64,000 bases of DNA from Deroplatys truncata (GCA_030765065.1 CM060989.1:41345501-41409500); one strand, 5' to 3'. Shown: positions 23,690 through 35,664, counted from the stretch's first letter. Notes: generated by a model not told the origin, from the sequence alone. Made by a program: numbers and translations.

Positions 23690-24062
23690 CCGTGATCTCC
23701 CTTAGTCGATAAGGAAAATACCGGGTTGAATACTTAATACCACGACCCTAAGTTCCGCTTTAAGTCTAAAACAATGGTAAAACATGAAAAGTGAAATGCT
23801 CTGCCATATGTCCACATATAATGAAATCGGGCAGACTGGATGGCAACGCAATGCCATCTGCCCGGCACTTATGGAAGCAGAGGTACAGTTGCTGCACACA
23901 TGCCTCTGTGGACACGTGACAAAGTAAGATGGTATGGTACAGGGTTGAAACCTAGAAGGCTAACTGTCCGCCGCACACGAATCCACAAGGTATCTCCTAA
24001 CAGATCCGTTGCGATATGACCATGTAGTTAAAGCTACGTAAAATAATCAATAGACCTTTTTT
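23690..24062 (+). mobile_element. SINE-like repeat body, 5' truncated
   Basis: This is the reverse complement of 43970-44300. Shared landmarks are TTCCGCTTTAAGTCTAAAAC, GGCAGACTGGATGGC..., TGCCTCTGTGGACACGTGAC, GATGGTATGGTACAGGG and ATATGACCATGTAGTTAAAG. The other copy has a tRNA-like head that is missing here. No coding function. Confidence 0.6.
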
Positions 24063-25270
24063 TGCACTAGTAGCTATGTAAGTTAATGATAGTAGGTAGA
24101 AAGCAGTGTCATTGTTACACAACAGATATGCTTCTCCCTAATTTTGAATAGGAATCCTTTACCAGTAGTGTAAAGTTAAAAGGTCTGGATGCTTTCAGTT
24201 TCAAGAGATTTGGACGATCTATATTCAGCACAGCGGATGTTAAAATACTCTTAGCATTTCTCGGTATTCATCGTTTTGCTTTATTTAGTCTTCTTCCACA
24301 TATTTAATGAGAATTAAATTTACCATTAAAGCAAACGCATGTACTTCGTTTCTATCATAACCGCAGAATAGCGAGAAAGAGAAGCAGCTGGAATGAAGCA
24401 GCTGCAACCTCTGCTAATGCATACATACACTAATTTTAAAGCATTCTAACAAACAAAATCTGTTTTTCCTTATTATTCACTCTTGTGTGTACATTTTAAC
24501 CAGGAAATCCTAAGAGATATGTCTTCATAAGACAAGCATGATGTGACGACGCCACGAGATCTTCACCGAATGGGACGAGGACGGGCACGTAGTCAATTTT
24601 CCAGACGAGACAGCAAAACTTGGCAGAGGGTTGGCCGAGGAGGAGCAGTGGTGAAGGGTGGGAATTATTGACGTATGGAGCTGTTTTTGATTGTCATTTT
24701 ATGGAACGGATTTAAAGGTAAATTGAGTTATTTATGGGCACTCTTAACTGCCTTGGTTTGAAGCTGGCAGCGTCCTCGATGCGTAACCTTTAAGGCAGGG
24801 TTTCATAACCCGGATTTGAACTGCTCTCCTGGCGTATGACTACTACTCTCTCCGGCTAGCGTGGAGCAGTTTTGACTCTGTAAATTCTACAGGGGTGGTA
24901 AAATTATGTATCTATTGCGATAATGAAAACATCGGCTGTGGTAAATGTTGGCTTTATTATACTGTTATGTTACATATTTAGGAACGCGAGCCACCACTCC
25001 GTCAATTATCCGCGACTGACATAGAGATGATTTGTTAGTCTGCAGTATTAAGAAGTATTGTAATACTTTGTCTGCGCTCATAGCCGCGACCTAACTTACA
25101 CGGCGCAGGGTTTAGCTAAGAGTGAAGTTAGTTGTATTTTGTGAATTTTGCTATCTCCGTTATCATTCCTACTCCCCATATGTACGTGATTTTGTTCGGT
25201 TCAGTTTTCTCTTTCCCATGGTACTAGTTACTATTAGTTTTAATTTATACTATAACACCCATGTATTTTT
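24063..25270. other. mostly unassigned; possible tRNA-like piece
   Basis: At 24780-24880 the minus strand reads GCTAGCCGGAGAGAGTAGTA, then AGCAGTTCAAATCCGGG, a loose box A/box B pair. No gene is seen, and the frame at 25122-25385 runs into the adjoining H. Confidence 0.3.
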
Positions 25271-26123
25271 ACTTTCTCTACTACGTATATTAGTAGGGGA
25301 AGTATTGTATTCCATCCAAAAATTCGATACCGAGATTTCACCGAAAAAAGCATTTTTGGAAACATGTCCGTGTGTGTGTGTGTGAACAGTATAACTCAGA
25401 AACGAACCGTCCGATAAACACCAAACTTGGTATTTAGGTTCAGTATCTTCCAGAGATGCGACACAAATGTTTTCAAGAAAATTCCCAAACCCCAGATTAC
25501 CCTTTACATGGATCATTTTTCGAAAATTTTAATTTTCTCAAAAATGGCTCTAACGATTTTGATTAACATATAATATGTTTAAGATATTTTAATGACAAAT
25601 AAAATGTATGTCTTGAATTTTCTGGGAATGTCTCCAAAAGTATTCTTCATTGTGAACGACTTTTGCATAACTGGTAAACCATAAGAGAGAGACAAAATTT
25701 TACTACACAAAAACTGTAGATCGCGTTAAAATACACAATTTATATCATATACATTTTTTTTGTTGAGTGAACCATTTTCGAGACATTGCTTGTTATTCCC
25801 TTAAATTTTTCAATAATTTTCTCAAATGGGAATTCGTTATTCATTTTTTTTGTCTTGGATATGCAAAGAGTATTAATCTGTGGCAAAGAGAATGGTGCTG
25901 CACCTAGAAACCAGCTATTAAGAGATATGTATATGCTTAAAGGCTACTGTATTTCTATATTGCCCTTGTAAATATGTATTCCCCTTATACCTACAGGAAA
26001 ATTAGCAATAAGATAGAGTCTGCAAATGTTGATCTCGATTAACATGAAGTAGATGGAGAATAAGCGTTTGTAAAAATAGTTTGTACAAGAGTAGAGAAAG
26101 TCATGTGAGTGTAACACATCAGA
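25271..26123 (-). mobile_element. complete young family H copy
   Basis: ACTTTCTCTACTACGTATAT to GTGTAACACATCAGA, flanked by ATTTTT and TTTTTTT. Short microsatellite (TG) at 25371-25384. Confidence 0.9.
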
Positions 26124-27470
26124 TTTTTTTAATTTTACTTTGTTATTTTTTACTGCAACTTTAATTTCCTTTTTAATTAATTATTTTCTAACAAAATCTC
26201 TAGAAAGATTTTGTATTTGTTGCTACGTTCCGGATTCTGTTATATATGATTTTAAATATTTTTTGTATTTTTTATGAGACGCAAACTTAATATATTCAGT
26301 TATTATTTTCTAAATAACTGCTTATATATAAAATCTAAGTCCAGGTACTTCTCTTTACGTTCGGATAATACCTATATATTATTTCCCAGTGCGTCTCGCA
26401 GAGGTTATTATTTAATTATCTCGATACGAAGCTTTCCCACCTTAACTATTTGTAGAAACCATGGAACTAATGATCAACCATCCTCCAAATATATTCACAC
26501 TAATTCTTATCTTTTCTACAGAAATTCTCTTCTGCATCGTTCTGGCGTTTGTTACACCAAAAGTCAAAATGCCGTCCTCTTACTAGCTTGTTGATTTTTC
26601 TCCTCCTTTGATGACGGATAACTTACTGTTGACCTCTCTCGTTGCTAGCGTCCGTCGTCTAAGTTTATTTCTCAGCTTATATTTTCGTATTAAACTTTAA
26701 AATCTTTCCTCTCATTTTTTATATTTTTTTCTCGAGATTTTGTTTGGTTTTAACATTAGTATTCTTATTATGTTTTGCAATTTCTATATATATATATATA
26801 TATATAATTTTAATGATTTACATTAATTTATTCTTCTTACCTTCTCTTCTCTCTTGATGTGAATCTATATAATTATTTTATAATAATTAACTTCCGCTTC
26901 ACGCGTAACTGTGATACCAAATTTACTTTATTTATGGTACTACTATACACTACAATAAACATTTAAGAAGATATCAATGATTAAGACTGCAAGAGGCTGA
27001 TTTACCTGCGGTACCATGAAGGTTGAGTATCCATTTCCCGGCGGTCTTGCGGCGTACGTAGAGATTAGGTTAAAGATTAAAAGACTGAGTGTCGCAGATT
27101 CCGCTTAGCCTCTATCTAGCAGAGAGAGCGAACCGTCAAAAACACTAACTTTAAATACCAGCAGACCATGCTGATCCGGTGCTTTAGACATCACTGACGT
27201 AAGCAACGTCAGCATGATTTGCATCATGGTGAAATCAAATACTTCCCTGTTAAATAGGCATTCGGGAAATGATTCGCCAGAATTCTAAAGCCAATTTCAT
27301 TAATTTTTTGAACAAATTTTGTTCAAATACTCCAACTTAATACAATTACATTTAGCACATTCTTATAAAATAAAACTCTAGCCATCATAACCCAATGTTA
27401 ATAATTCTTCCACACATGCCGTGTGTAGGCTAAAGTTGAAAGGTAGAATGACACTGAAAAGTCCATTACC
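26124..27470. other. AT-rich stretch, no gene recognised
   Basis: (TA)n at about 26785-26806. The frame at 26274-26594 has no recognised domain. A GC-richer patch at 27000-27130 is unassigned. Confidence 0.3.
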
Positions 27471-27473
27471 ATG

Positions 27474-27530
27474 CCACGGCTTTAATCAATTGAGCTACCA
27501 TGCAAGATGCCGGCACAACATTAAATTCTA
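27474..27530 (-). repeat. tRNA-like head, degenerate SINE
   Basis: The minus strand reads CATGGTAGCTCAATTGATTA, a good RNA polymerase III box A. I see no convincing box B or cloverleaf, so it is a SINE relic rather than a tRNA gene. Confidence 0.35.
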
Positions 27531-27785
27531 CTATGACGTTTTGTTCCCGTAAACGACAAGGTGTTAGCAAATAATTTTGAGATAAAATATCCCAATGGGC
27601 ACTTATAGTCTTGTAAATTAGTTTTCAAGTCCCAGGCTACATATTTAACCACAGTTCGATCAATGACAATTAATTGGCCTGCCGTGTATATGCTTAAGTT
27701 GGAAAACGTTAATGTTTAGATAACGCCTTATGGTTTCTCGGGGGAAATGTAGGCCATTTGGAGAATTTAATATTCTGCCGGCATG

Positions 27786-27862
27786 TTGCAAAGGTAAGCT
27801 CAGATGGTTAGAGAAGCAACACAGTAAGCAGAATATCAGTGGTTCAAATCGCATCTATGGTG
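27786..27862 (+). repeat. tRNA-like sequence, probably SINE relic
   Basis: GTAAGCTCAGATGGTTAGAG fits box A and GTGGTTCAAATCGC fits box B, about 45 bases apart. The acceptor stem does not pair cleanly, so a functional tRNA is unlikely. Confidence 0.45.
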
Positions 27863-27949
27863 TAACCCTATTAATACTACCCACTATTTATAACGCGTAA
27901 CAAATACATATAGTTTTTAGCAATTCGAAAGAAGTATTGAGAATGAAAA

Positions 27950-29140
27950 TCTTGAGTGTTACATTCATATGACGCTTCTATCCACCATCGTATATTTTTA
28001 TAAAGCATCCACAAACTATTCCTACGAAGAACTTATTTTTCCATCTACTTCATGTTAAACGAGAAATCCTCTCCAGAAATAGATGCATTACATATTTCTT
28101 GAGGGTACATGGAGGATAGAGAAAACAGAATCTATAGCCAGATGTTTAAAAACGGGATGATATATGCCGGCCTTGAATTTCCACGTTGTTTCCATGACAT
28201 CGAGAGAAACAATTGGATAGCTACAAAGTTTTAAAAATGAAGTATTGAAAAATTCAAAGCGATAATAAAGGCTGTCTTGTAAATGGCTGATGTCACAAAA
28301 AGGTTGTATGAAATAAACGGTGTGATTTAGAGTATTGTTTTTGAAATACTTTATTTTTGTTTCGTATGATTTACGCGTTATATAAAGGGAGAGCCAAAGG
28401 ACTACGAACCGGCTGCGCGGTGTTCTTCCTGTCCGGGCCCTAGACGCTCGTTGCCGTCTGTCACTATCATAGAAAGGCGCGGATGAAACCATACAACATT
28501 TTTAAAACTACTTTTAAAGGCTTTACTTACCAATTTTATGAAAACGTGTTTGAGGACAGAATTATTAGTAGAGATTTGTGGCCACCTCGGTCCCCCGACT
28601 TAACCCCCTGTGACTTCTATCTCTGGGGTAACTTAAAACAAAGTGTACAAGACAAACCCACACACCCTGGAAAAATTAAAACAAAATATCCGCCAGAAAA
28701 TTGCCAGCATTTCTCAACATGAACTACGTGGAGTGATGGATAGTTTCCTAAAGAAGTGCCACGACGGTGGCCAGTTTCAGCAGGAAAAACACCGCGCAAC
28801 CGGTTCGTAGTTTATTGGCTCTCTGTGCATAATTATACAAAATTCCATTCGAATAAAGAGGACTTCACAGGTTATTCCTAGAAAATTCAAGATAGAAAAT
28901 TTTTTAAAAATAAAAAACTCCAAAACATTTCCATCTAAACCGTATTTTGATGTGGAGGATGTTGAACTTAAATACCAAGTTTGGTATTTGTCCGACACTG
29001 TTTACAGATAAACACACACACACACATACACATGGACATTTTCATGAATCCAGGCGGCCTCAAAGCATGTATTTTCGGTATCGAATTTTTGGTTGGAATA
29101 CAATACTTCCCCTACTTACTTTAGTTAGTAGAGATACTTA
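27950..29140 (+). mobile_element. old family H copy split by an R-family element
   Basis: The 5' half begins TGAGTGTTACATTCATATGA (27954), with ACTTCATGTTAAACGAG and GGCCTTGAATTTCCACG. The 3' half resumes at about 28828 with ATTATACAAAATTCCATTCG and reaches the hairpin end CCCCTACTTACTTTAG..AGTAGAGA at 29135. The interruption is R1 at 28385-28827. The microsatellite (CA) lies at 29012-29032. Confidence 0.7.
28385..28827 (+). mobile_element. internally deleted R-family element R1
   Basis: A 443-base derivative with R terminal repeats: AGGGAGAGCCAAAGGACTAC on the left and TTCGTAGTTTATTGGCTCTC on the right, each followed inward by (C)CGGCTGCGCGGTGTT or its complement. The interior keeps only the end of the transposase: 28540-28640 reads FEDRIISRDLWPPRSPDLTP, then CDFYLWGNLK. 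That holds the third catalytic Asp but no first or second one, so it depends on a transposase from elsewhere. Confidence 0.8.
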
Positions 29141-29966
29141 AAGTATAATTGACTTTTTAGTAATTTGATGGAAGTATTAAAATAAAAAAACACAGTTGAG
29201 GCTCACTTCAGTCAGAAATGGCTCCACTGTCGTGTCTGAATGTTTTTACACGTGGTATGATAAAACGTTATCAAGGAAAAATAGCCAATTAAGTAATAGC
29301 ATGTTTCAGGAGGATAAGCCATTTGTGAGCAGGTAGGGCCAACATCTGCAGCAGAACGATCTCATCTAAAGAAAAATCATGCAAACTGTTGCGCATTAAG
29401 TTTTTATTGGGAAGGAGCGGTAAAAATTAATGAGGAAACAGTTGGAGCGGAGAACAAAAGAAGATGCCGAAATGTTTGTGCTACTCAAGTATTCTGATCT
29501 CCCTATCCTGGTTTAACTTTTATGAAGCGGAAACCGCACAAACCACATATCAGTAGTGACGCTGTACAATCGCTTCGACAAGAAAATGGCTTGGATGAGC
29601 GTGAGAAGGTAATTATATGTACACGCTAATCAAACTGTGTACACCTTCCTATTTTAAACCCACTTTCCTTTCACTTCAAAACAAGCTTATTTATAAGACG
29701 ACCCCATAATGCTGAAAGGGGATATATTATACATATATAGAGGAATTGTACATATGAAAGGGGAACCATACATATAAGAATTGTACAGTAATAATTTAAT
29801 TCGCTAACATGTTAAAATATTCCACATCTAACATTTGTACAGAGCTGGTTGTAAGACACTGGCGAGTCAGCAAGAATTCCAAGAAATCATAAAGACCGTA
29901 CCTGTCACCAAGTGGTACAACGCTACATGATGGGGCCTAAGCGCACAGATATGAAGTCACACATTC
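29141..29966. other. no feature recognised
   Basis: No long frame. 29220-29530 is less AT-rich and may be a decayed coding relic, but I recognise no motif. Confidence 0.25.
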
Positions 29967-30355
29967 TCATACATGTCAGGGTAACGCGGCCTGAGGGCCA
30001 ATAGGAAATGTCGTTACATTTTCAAACGCAGAGGTGAGCGTCACTAGGCTCCCGTATATAAGGGCAGGCAACGGCTCAGAGCTCGCTCTTATTCTAAATA
30101 TAACTCATCGAGAAGTAAGGTCGACACGAGGTGCTACAGATGCTCGTGGGTGCGGTTGCGTGTGAATATAGCTAGGCTCCTGACTAACTTAAAGTGGTGG
30201 GATTATAAAAATGGGAAAAGCTAGCCGCCCATAAATATTCAAACTGTGAAATAAACTTCATTGATTAAGGGAAACTTGCAGTGTGTTATTAACTTGCCTC
30301 ACCCACTAGAGCCTGAGAGTTAATTATTAGATATAGTTAGGAATGGAATACTCAA
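29967..30355 (+). mobile_element. candidate solo LTR
   Basis: It begins near TGTCAGGGTAACGCGG and has TATATAAGGGCAGG (30055), a GCTCAGAGCTCGCTC stretch, AAATAAACTTCATTG (30249) about 195 bases later, then CAGTGTGTTATTAAC. Promoter followed by polyadenylation signal in under 400 bases, with higher GC than its surroundings, suggests a retrotransposon LTR. There is only one copy here, so edges and target duplication are unproven. Confidence 0.4.
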
Positions 30356-30506
30356 CAACAGACGAGCACCAATAGCCGATGAAGAACAACACTACAACAG
30401 GCAACAACGACCCAAGGATCATCGATTTCCCGCTTCAAATGGCGTCCAACGACTATTTCCCGCTACAATGCTTTGGGCTGAATATAAAACAACAACTACT
30501 TATGAC

Positions 30507-31008
30507 CAAAAGGGATAGCTCAGGCGGTTATGTCTGCGGTCCGCATTCGGGAGGCCCCGGGATCGATCCCCGGCGATGGGCCTATGGGGTTTTCGTGGTC
30601 CCCCCCTTGGGTCACCAGACGAATGCTGGGGTGGTTAATCTGTAACCCCAACTCTCCGTCCTCTCATTTCCTGTACCCATCATCTTTCTTGTCATTTGTT
30701 TCAGGGCTGTAGGACCAGGCGACAGTGTGCGCGTGTTGCGGCCATAAAGGTTTCTTCGGTCTCTCCTCAGCTGGGGCTCCACCCCGGGGACCCTGGAGGT
30801 TGGTGGCTTGTGAGCAAGGACCGGGTGGCGTCGGATGCATTCTATCTGGAAACGTTAAAAACCCCGTCCATTCTTGCGCCCGCCGGCAACCAGTACTGGT
30901 TACCCTTCGGATCTCTCCCCTCATCCTTCCCTCCCAGGGTTAGAAGCATAAAGGGCCAACTGGCCTGCGTGCGGTGCTCTTTCCTGGTTCCGGGGGCCGC
31001 TCCGTGAT
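30507..31008 (+). mobile_element. GC-rich tRNA-derived SINE
   Basis: The head GATAGCTCAGGCGG resembles box A, and CCCCGGGATCGATCCCC about 40 bases on resembles box B. The body contains GACGAATGCTGGGGTGGTTA, shared with the SINE at 2997-3475. The block is about 58% GC in an AT-rich window and ends at CCGGGGGCCGCTCCG. Overlapping frames on both strands reflect GC content, not genes. Confidence 0.6.
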
Positions 31009-31084
31009 ACGTACCTTATCCTTTACAAGTACGTATGATATGTAGCTTTTATTTTTCATATTTGTTTGGTCATTATTAAAAAAT

Positions 31085-31282
31085 CGGCGTAATAGGCGCT
31101 AATATAGGCACAATCAGTAACGGTAAGTATTGAAGTAGGCACAATCATTTATTCATTTACCACTTCAAAACACATTTTGACGTGACAGAACAGTATAGAA
31201 TTATCAAATAGCTATACACCATATATTAAATTTACTACATTCCTGTTCTCTTATAGAAGTGTAAATTGTAAATAGTTACTAT
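31085..31282 (+). repeat. dispersed repeat X, copy 1
   Basis: GAAGTAGGCACAATCATTTA, then ACCACTTCAAAACACATT and GTGACAGAACAGTATAGAA recur at 53510-53745 and, inverted and shorter, at 49690-49830. TAGGCAC words cluster in all three. It is probably a DNA-transposon derivative. Confidence 0.5.
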
Positions 31283-31725
31283 GTATTACTTTCTCTACCA
31301 CGGGAAGTATTGGATTCCACGCAAAAATTTGATACTGAGATTTCAGCGAAAATACATGTTTTGAGGCGCCCTGAGTCCAAATAAAGCATTTTTGGAAACA
31401 TGTCCGTGTGTGTCTTTATTTTCTAAAAAAATGGCTCTAACGATTTTGATTAAAACGTTATAGATTAGAGATATTAAAATGACAAATCAAATGTATGTTT
31501 GAATTTTCGGGGAATAGCCTATCAAGCCCACTTATTTGAATGGATTTTGTATAATCTCGTATAACTGGTAAACTTTTTTTTGGCCAGCATAATCCGTTTC
31601 TGATATATTCGTTATTAAAGGTTCCAATTGTTCATTTCTTGGTCATTCTCTTAAAGTCCTGTCAACATTCAGTTGTTTCTCGCGATGTCATGGAAACAGT
31701 ATGGAATTTTAAGGTCAGCATATAC
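31283..31725 (-). mobile_element. family H copy with internal deletion
   Basis: ACTTTCTCTACCACGGG at 31288, then TTTTTGGAAACATGTCCGTG (31388), jumping directly to TCTAAAAAAATGGCTCTAAC, which omits about 200 bases of the usual order. It continues in old-subfamily sequence to GGAATTTTAAGGTCAGC. Confidence 0.7.
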
Positions 31726-31850
31726 CTTCTCTTCCTATGTCCGTGATAGATAAAGTAAAATCTGTAATGACAGTTTTATCATAATCATCACGTACCAGCA
31801 GAACCTACAGCTCCTTTTGGATTATTGCGTTTACTGCTGAGATTGTTTCC

Positions 31851-31854
31851 TCTC

Positions 31855-31897
<43 letters not shown>
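31851..31897. repeat. (CT)n microsatellite
   Basis: About 23 CT/TC units, slightly imperfect at its start. Confidence 0.95.
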
Positions 31898-31898
<1 letters not shown>

Positions 31899-31900
<2 letters not shown>

Positions 31901-32684
31901 ACTCCATTGGCCTTTCCCTCCTCTCACGCAAAGTTTATCCAATATAGTTGTCATTTTGTGTTTTTAAAATCAGTAACAAACTGTTTGTATTGGATCTTAC
32001 TAAATCCACCTACAAATCTGATAGATGATCAAAATATATTTATTACTACTTTAATACCCGTTAAATATTCAAAAATAGCCCCCAAAATCAGAACTCCAAT
32101 GACAACAGTATACGTTAACACTATTGCCAATAGGCAATATGTTCCAAAGGTAAAATGCTGCAGATACCACTGCAGTTAAAGACAGGGTATAAATGGAAAA
32201 ATTAAAACAAAAAGTTTAATGGTACATAAACTTGTGCATCTACTTTATGCTCGTTATGCGACTGGAACTGTAATCTCCCGTAGTAACTAATGTACCAAAC
32301 AAATAATTGCTAGGAAAATTTTGTGTAGCTACTTAGTTTAAGGGGTGTTATTAATCACTAGCAATGGACGGCCGAGCTTTCGTTACATCAAAACAGACCA
32401 CTTATTTGTCCCACGGTACACACTCAGTTTAAAACTATAGGGAGCGCTCGGGACAGCCACGCTTTATTCACAAGACTGCGTATATTCTTGTAGTAGTTAT
32501 AATGGGGAACACAACCATAGTCACAAAAGCCTTCCGAGAAAATAATCCATACCTATACGAGATTTCAAACAGAAATATTACAACACTGAATATTTGTAAC
32601 CAAAACAAACTTTATTTATTTATGGTTCTCAAGTGGAGTATAATTAAAGCTCGTTACAACGCCACCTTACTGTAGCACTCTTAG
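31899..32684. other. no feature recognised
   Basis: The 90-codon frame at 31907-32179 has no recognised domain; no repeat borders are visible. Confidence 0.3.
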
Positions 32685-32750
32685 CTCAGCGGTAGAGAGC
32701 TAACTGTTTCTGAGTATGCAAGTTCAACCTCCATAGAGCTACTTAACTTT
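32685..32750 (+). repeat. tRNA-like sequence, probably SINE relic
   Basis: TCTTAGCTCAGCGGTAGAGA is a near-perfect box A, and CAAGTTCAACCTCC a box B with changes. The stems are not maintained. Confidence 0.45.
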
Positions 32751-32944
32751 TCTTTTTAAATATGTGAGTAAAACTATAACAGGCTTTCTACAATGTTAAT
32801 AGCGGTCGGGAGTAGGTACCTCAATTTTATAACCACAAACTTCACCATTATTGTAATTATATTTATAAGTAAAATGAAATAACACAAGCAATATTATTTA
32901 ATTATATTGCAGTAAAACGGTCGTAAAAAATAAAACATAACAAT

Positions 32945-33012
32945 CCAATACGGATAATCGAACGCGAGCTGCTTGCTTAGAAGCTTAACTACTGCTCCAA
33001 GCCAAATACGGT
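32945..33012 (-). repeat. tRNA-like sequence on the minus strand
   Basis: The minus strand reads TTGGCTTGGAGCAGTAGTTA (box A-like), then GCGTTCGATTATCCG (box B-like), ending in CCGTATTGG; outer arms CCGTATTTGG and its partner do not pair properly. SINE relic or tRNA pseudogene. Confidence 0.4.
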
Positions 33013-33261
33013 GAGGAGGAAGCCCAAATCAGTGCCTTATGTCTCGTAACGGGAGAGCCAAGAAACTACGAACCGGCTGCGCGGTGTTTTTCCACTGGGC
33101 GTGTGAAAACATAACGCACTGCTACTATAAACAAGGTCACGCTGTTGACGTGGTTTTGCTCTGCAGTGTGAAGTGCAGTATTGAGTTGACGGTGTTGTGA
33201 TGTAGTTCAGTTATTACGAGTTATTTATTATTTTGTCCTGTACCTAATCACAAGCTATATT

Positions 33262-34282
33262 ATGGCACAGTATATGCTTTCTGCTCCACAGCGTGTATTT
33301 ATTTATGATTCGTAATTGTTAACTCAGCTTGCCAAGTGAAAGTAGGATTTGCAGAAATATTTCCAGGTGTAAAGGTTTCAGGTCGTATCACAATCCATGA
33401 ACTTCACAATAAATTTCAGGTCACAGAAGTATTCAGGCTAAGAAATATAAACAACGGCGTACGGTTCTTACCGAAGAAACATTTGACGAATCAGTCATCG
33501 TTTGGAGAATTCCACCCAAAAATCACTTCAGCGTCTTTCACAACAGGCAGGCATTTCTTATGGCTCTGCGCGAAGAGCTACCAACTTGCTAAATTTAAAA
33601 CTGTATAAAACAACTGTGGCACATGCTCTTCAATTAGGTGATCCTGTAATTAGGCGCACATTTTGTGAGTGGAGTCTCGATAGTTACACAATGGCGAAAT
33701 AGACCCATATTTAATATTTTTCACGGACGAGGCTTGGTTCCATCTTAATGGATGTGTGTGTACAAAATAATCGTTATTGGCGCTATGACAAAACTAATAT
33801 TGTTCATGAAGTACCCCTTCATGACGAAAAAATTAGTGTATGGTGCACCATGAGCGGAGAAAGAGTTAAAGCCAATTTCTACGAGTCAACAGTTGACCCC
33901 GTACATGCGAGAATACAATTTTGTCCACTTTTTTTTAGAGAATTAACAGACAGGGAGCGTGATTTTGCCTTGTTTCAACAACACTACGGCCAATATTTCG
34001 ATGCGAACGATTGAAAGTGTGTTTGAGGTCAGAATTATTGGTAGAGATTTGTGGCCCCCTCGGTCCCCAACCTAACCCCTGCGATTTCTATCCCTGGGGT
34101 AACTTAAAACACGAAGTGTACAAGACAAGCCCACACACTCTGAAAGAATTAAAACAAAATATCCGTCAGAAATTGCCAGCATTTCTCAACGTGAACTACG
34201 GCGAGTGATGGATAATTTCCTAAAGAGGTGCCAAAAATGTATGGACAAAGACGGTGGGCAGTTTCAGCATCTCCTTTCATAA
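33262..34282 (+). pseudogene. broken DDE transposase of family R
   Basis: The start M-A-Q-Y-M-L-S is followed by a helix-turn-helix-type N-terminus (V-G-F-A-E-I-F-P-G-V and ITIHELHNKFQ) and S-T-Q-K-S-L-Q-R-L-S-Q-Q-A-G. The first catalytic Asp is in FFTDEAWFHLNG (33717-33752), then Y-W-R-Y-D and KISVWCTMSG. The second Asp region is damaged: the frame reads ALFQQHYGQYF where relatives have QQD-x-A-T-A-H. The third site is in NPCDFYPWGNLK (about 34074-34109). The C-terminus QFQHLLS ends at 34282. Frame changes near 33500, 33740 and 34015 make it a pseudogene. Confidence 0.75.
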
Positions 34283-34310
34283 AGTTGGTAAGTAAATCCT
34301 TTAAAAGTAG

Positions 34311-35083
34311 TTTTATGTGTTAAACTCGCATGACTTTCTTTACTCTTGTACAAAATATTTTTACAAACGATTATTCTCCATATGCTTCATGTTAATCGAG
34401 ATATCGAGATGTTAATCTTATTTTAAGAGCTGGTTGCTATGTGGAGTATTCCATTCTCTTTGCATTACCAGGACAAAAAAATGAATAACGAATTTGAGAA
34501 GAAGTATAAGTATTGGAAAAGTTAAGGGAATAAGCAATTTCCCGAAAATAGTTCCCTCAACAACAACAAAACTGTAAATGACAAATTGTCTATTTTAACA
34601 CGATCTACATTTTTTGTGTAGTAAAATTTTGTCTATCTCTTATAGTTTACCAGTTATGCAAAAGTCGTTCACAATGAAGAATACTTTTGGAGACATTTCC
34701 AGAAAATTCGAGATATACATTTTATTTGTCATGAAAATATCTTAAACATATGATATTTTAATCAAAATCGTTAGAGCCACTTTTGAGAAAATTAAAATGT
34801 TCGAAAAATGTTCCATCTAAAGGGTAATCGGGGGTGATGGAGATTTTCTTGAAAACCTTCGTGTCGCATCTCTGGAAGACAGTGAACCTAAATACCAAGT
34901 TTGGTGTTTATCTGACTGTTCGTTTCTGAGTTATGCTGTTCACAGGCACAGACACACACACACACACACGGACATGTTTCCAAAAATGCTTTTTTTGATT
35001 CAGGGGGTCTCAAAACATGTATTTCCGGTAAAATTCCGGTGGAATATAATACTTCCCCTACTTACTATACGTAGTAGAGAAAG
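34311..35083 (+). mobile_element. young family H copy inside R2
   Basis: Left junction AAGTAGTTTT then ATGTGTTAAACTCGCATGAC; right junction GAGAAAGTAAAAAG then TTGTATGG. The uninterrupted R3 and the 52.2 kb copy read AAGTAGTTTTAAAAATGTT and then R(T)TATGG, so the pre-insertion site was a T4A5 run. The first few bases of H are missing or absorbed at the left edge. Confidence 0.85.
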
Positions 35084-35202
35084 TAAAAAGTTGTATGGTT
35101 TCATCCGCGCCTTTCTATGATAGTGGCAGACGGCAATGAGTGCCGAGGACACGGACAGGAAAAACATCGCGCAACCGGCTCGTAGTTTTATGGCTCTTTC
35201 TG

Positions 35203-35664
35203 TATTATAGTGTTAGTCAAAGCGGCGCACAGAACCTGACGGTTGTGAACAGAGCGCTCATTCAAAGGGAGTTTGAAAAAACCTAACTGCACAAGAGACC
35301 GGCCAGTTTTAGTTTGACTGAGTGTACTTATTCTTTGCTACTGCAAGGAGAGTACACGTATGAATATGTGTTGCATATCTCATGATAAGATAATTGCATC
35401 AATAATGCGGTAACAGTTCTCAGTTTTGCAGTTGTGGTTTGCCGCGTTCATAAATCAACAGCCGGTAAACTCTACCTTGTAATTCGTTGCAGAACATGTT
35501 CGCTGATTGTCACATTCCCGCGAGTTAATATCCCATGCTTTTTATTTCCTCAAGTGTTCGGCTGTTTCTCAGTTGCAGAAATTAAGGGGGGACAGTCCCT
35601 TTGGAAAGTCAGTTTTTTCGATAATGGCTTATCCGTATAAGTTTCTGGAACAATTTTTCTTATA
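35203..35664. other. no feature recognised
   Basis: Two overlapping frames (35434-35640 and 35507-35818) have no known motif; the second runs into T2. Confidence 0.3.

Larger units (their letters stand above)
33049..35202 (+). mobile_element. R-family Tc1/mariner element R2, split by H
   Basis: Terminal repeats CGGGAGAGCCAAGAAACTAC (left) and CTCGTAGTTTTATGGCTC..CTG (right), with TA outside both. Without the nested H (34311-35083) the element is about 1.38 kb, so it is the most complete R copy here. It keeps a 5' UTR, a broken transposase from ATG 33262 and a long 3' end. R1, R3 and the palindrome at 50290-52360 are deletion or rearrangement products of this family. Confidence 0.82.

Noticed and set aside
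30379..31007. Cluster of overlapping frames on both strands as genes
   Set aside because: GC-rich SINE sequence; low stop-codon density explains the frames.
32685..32750. Functional tRNA gene (also 27786-27862, 32945-33012)
   Set aside because: Box A and B are visible, but acceptor and T stems do not pair and no clean anticodon loop is present.
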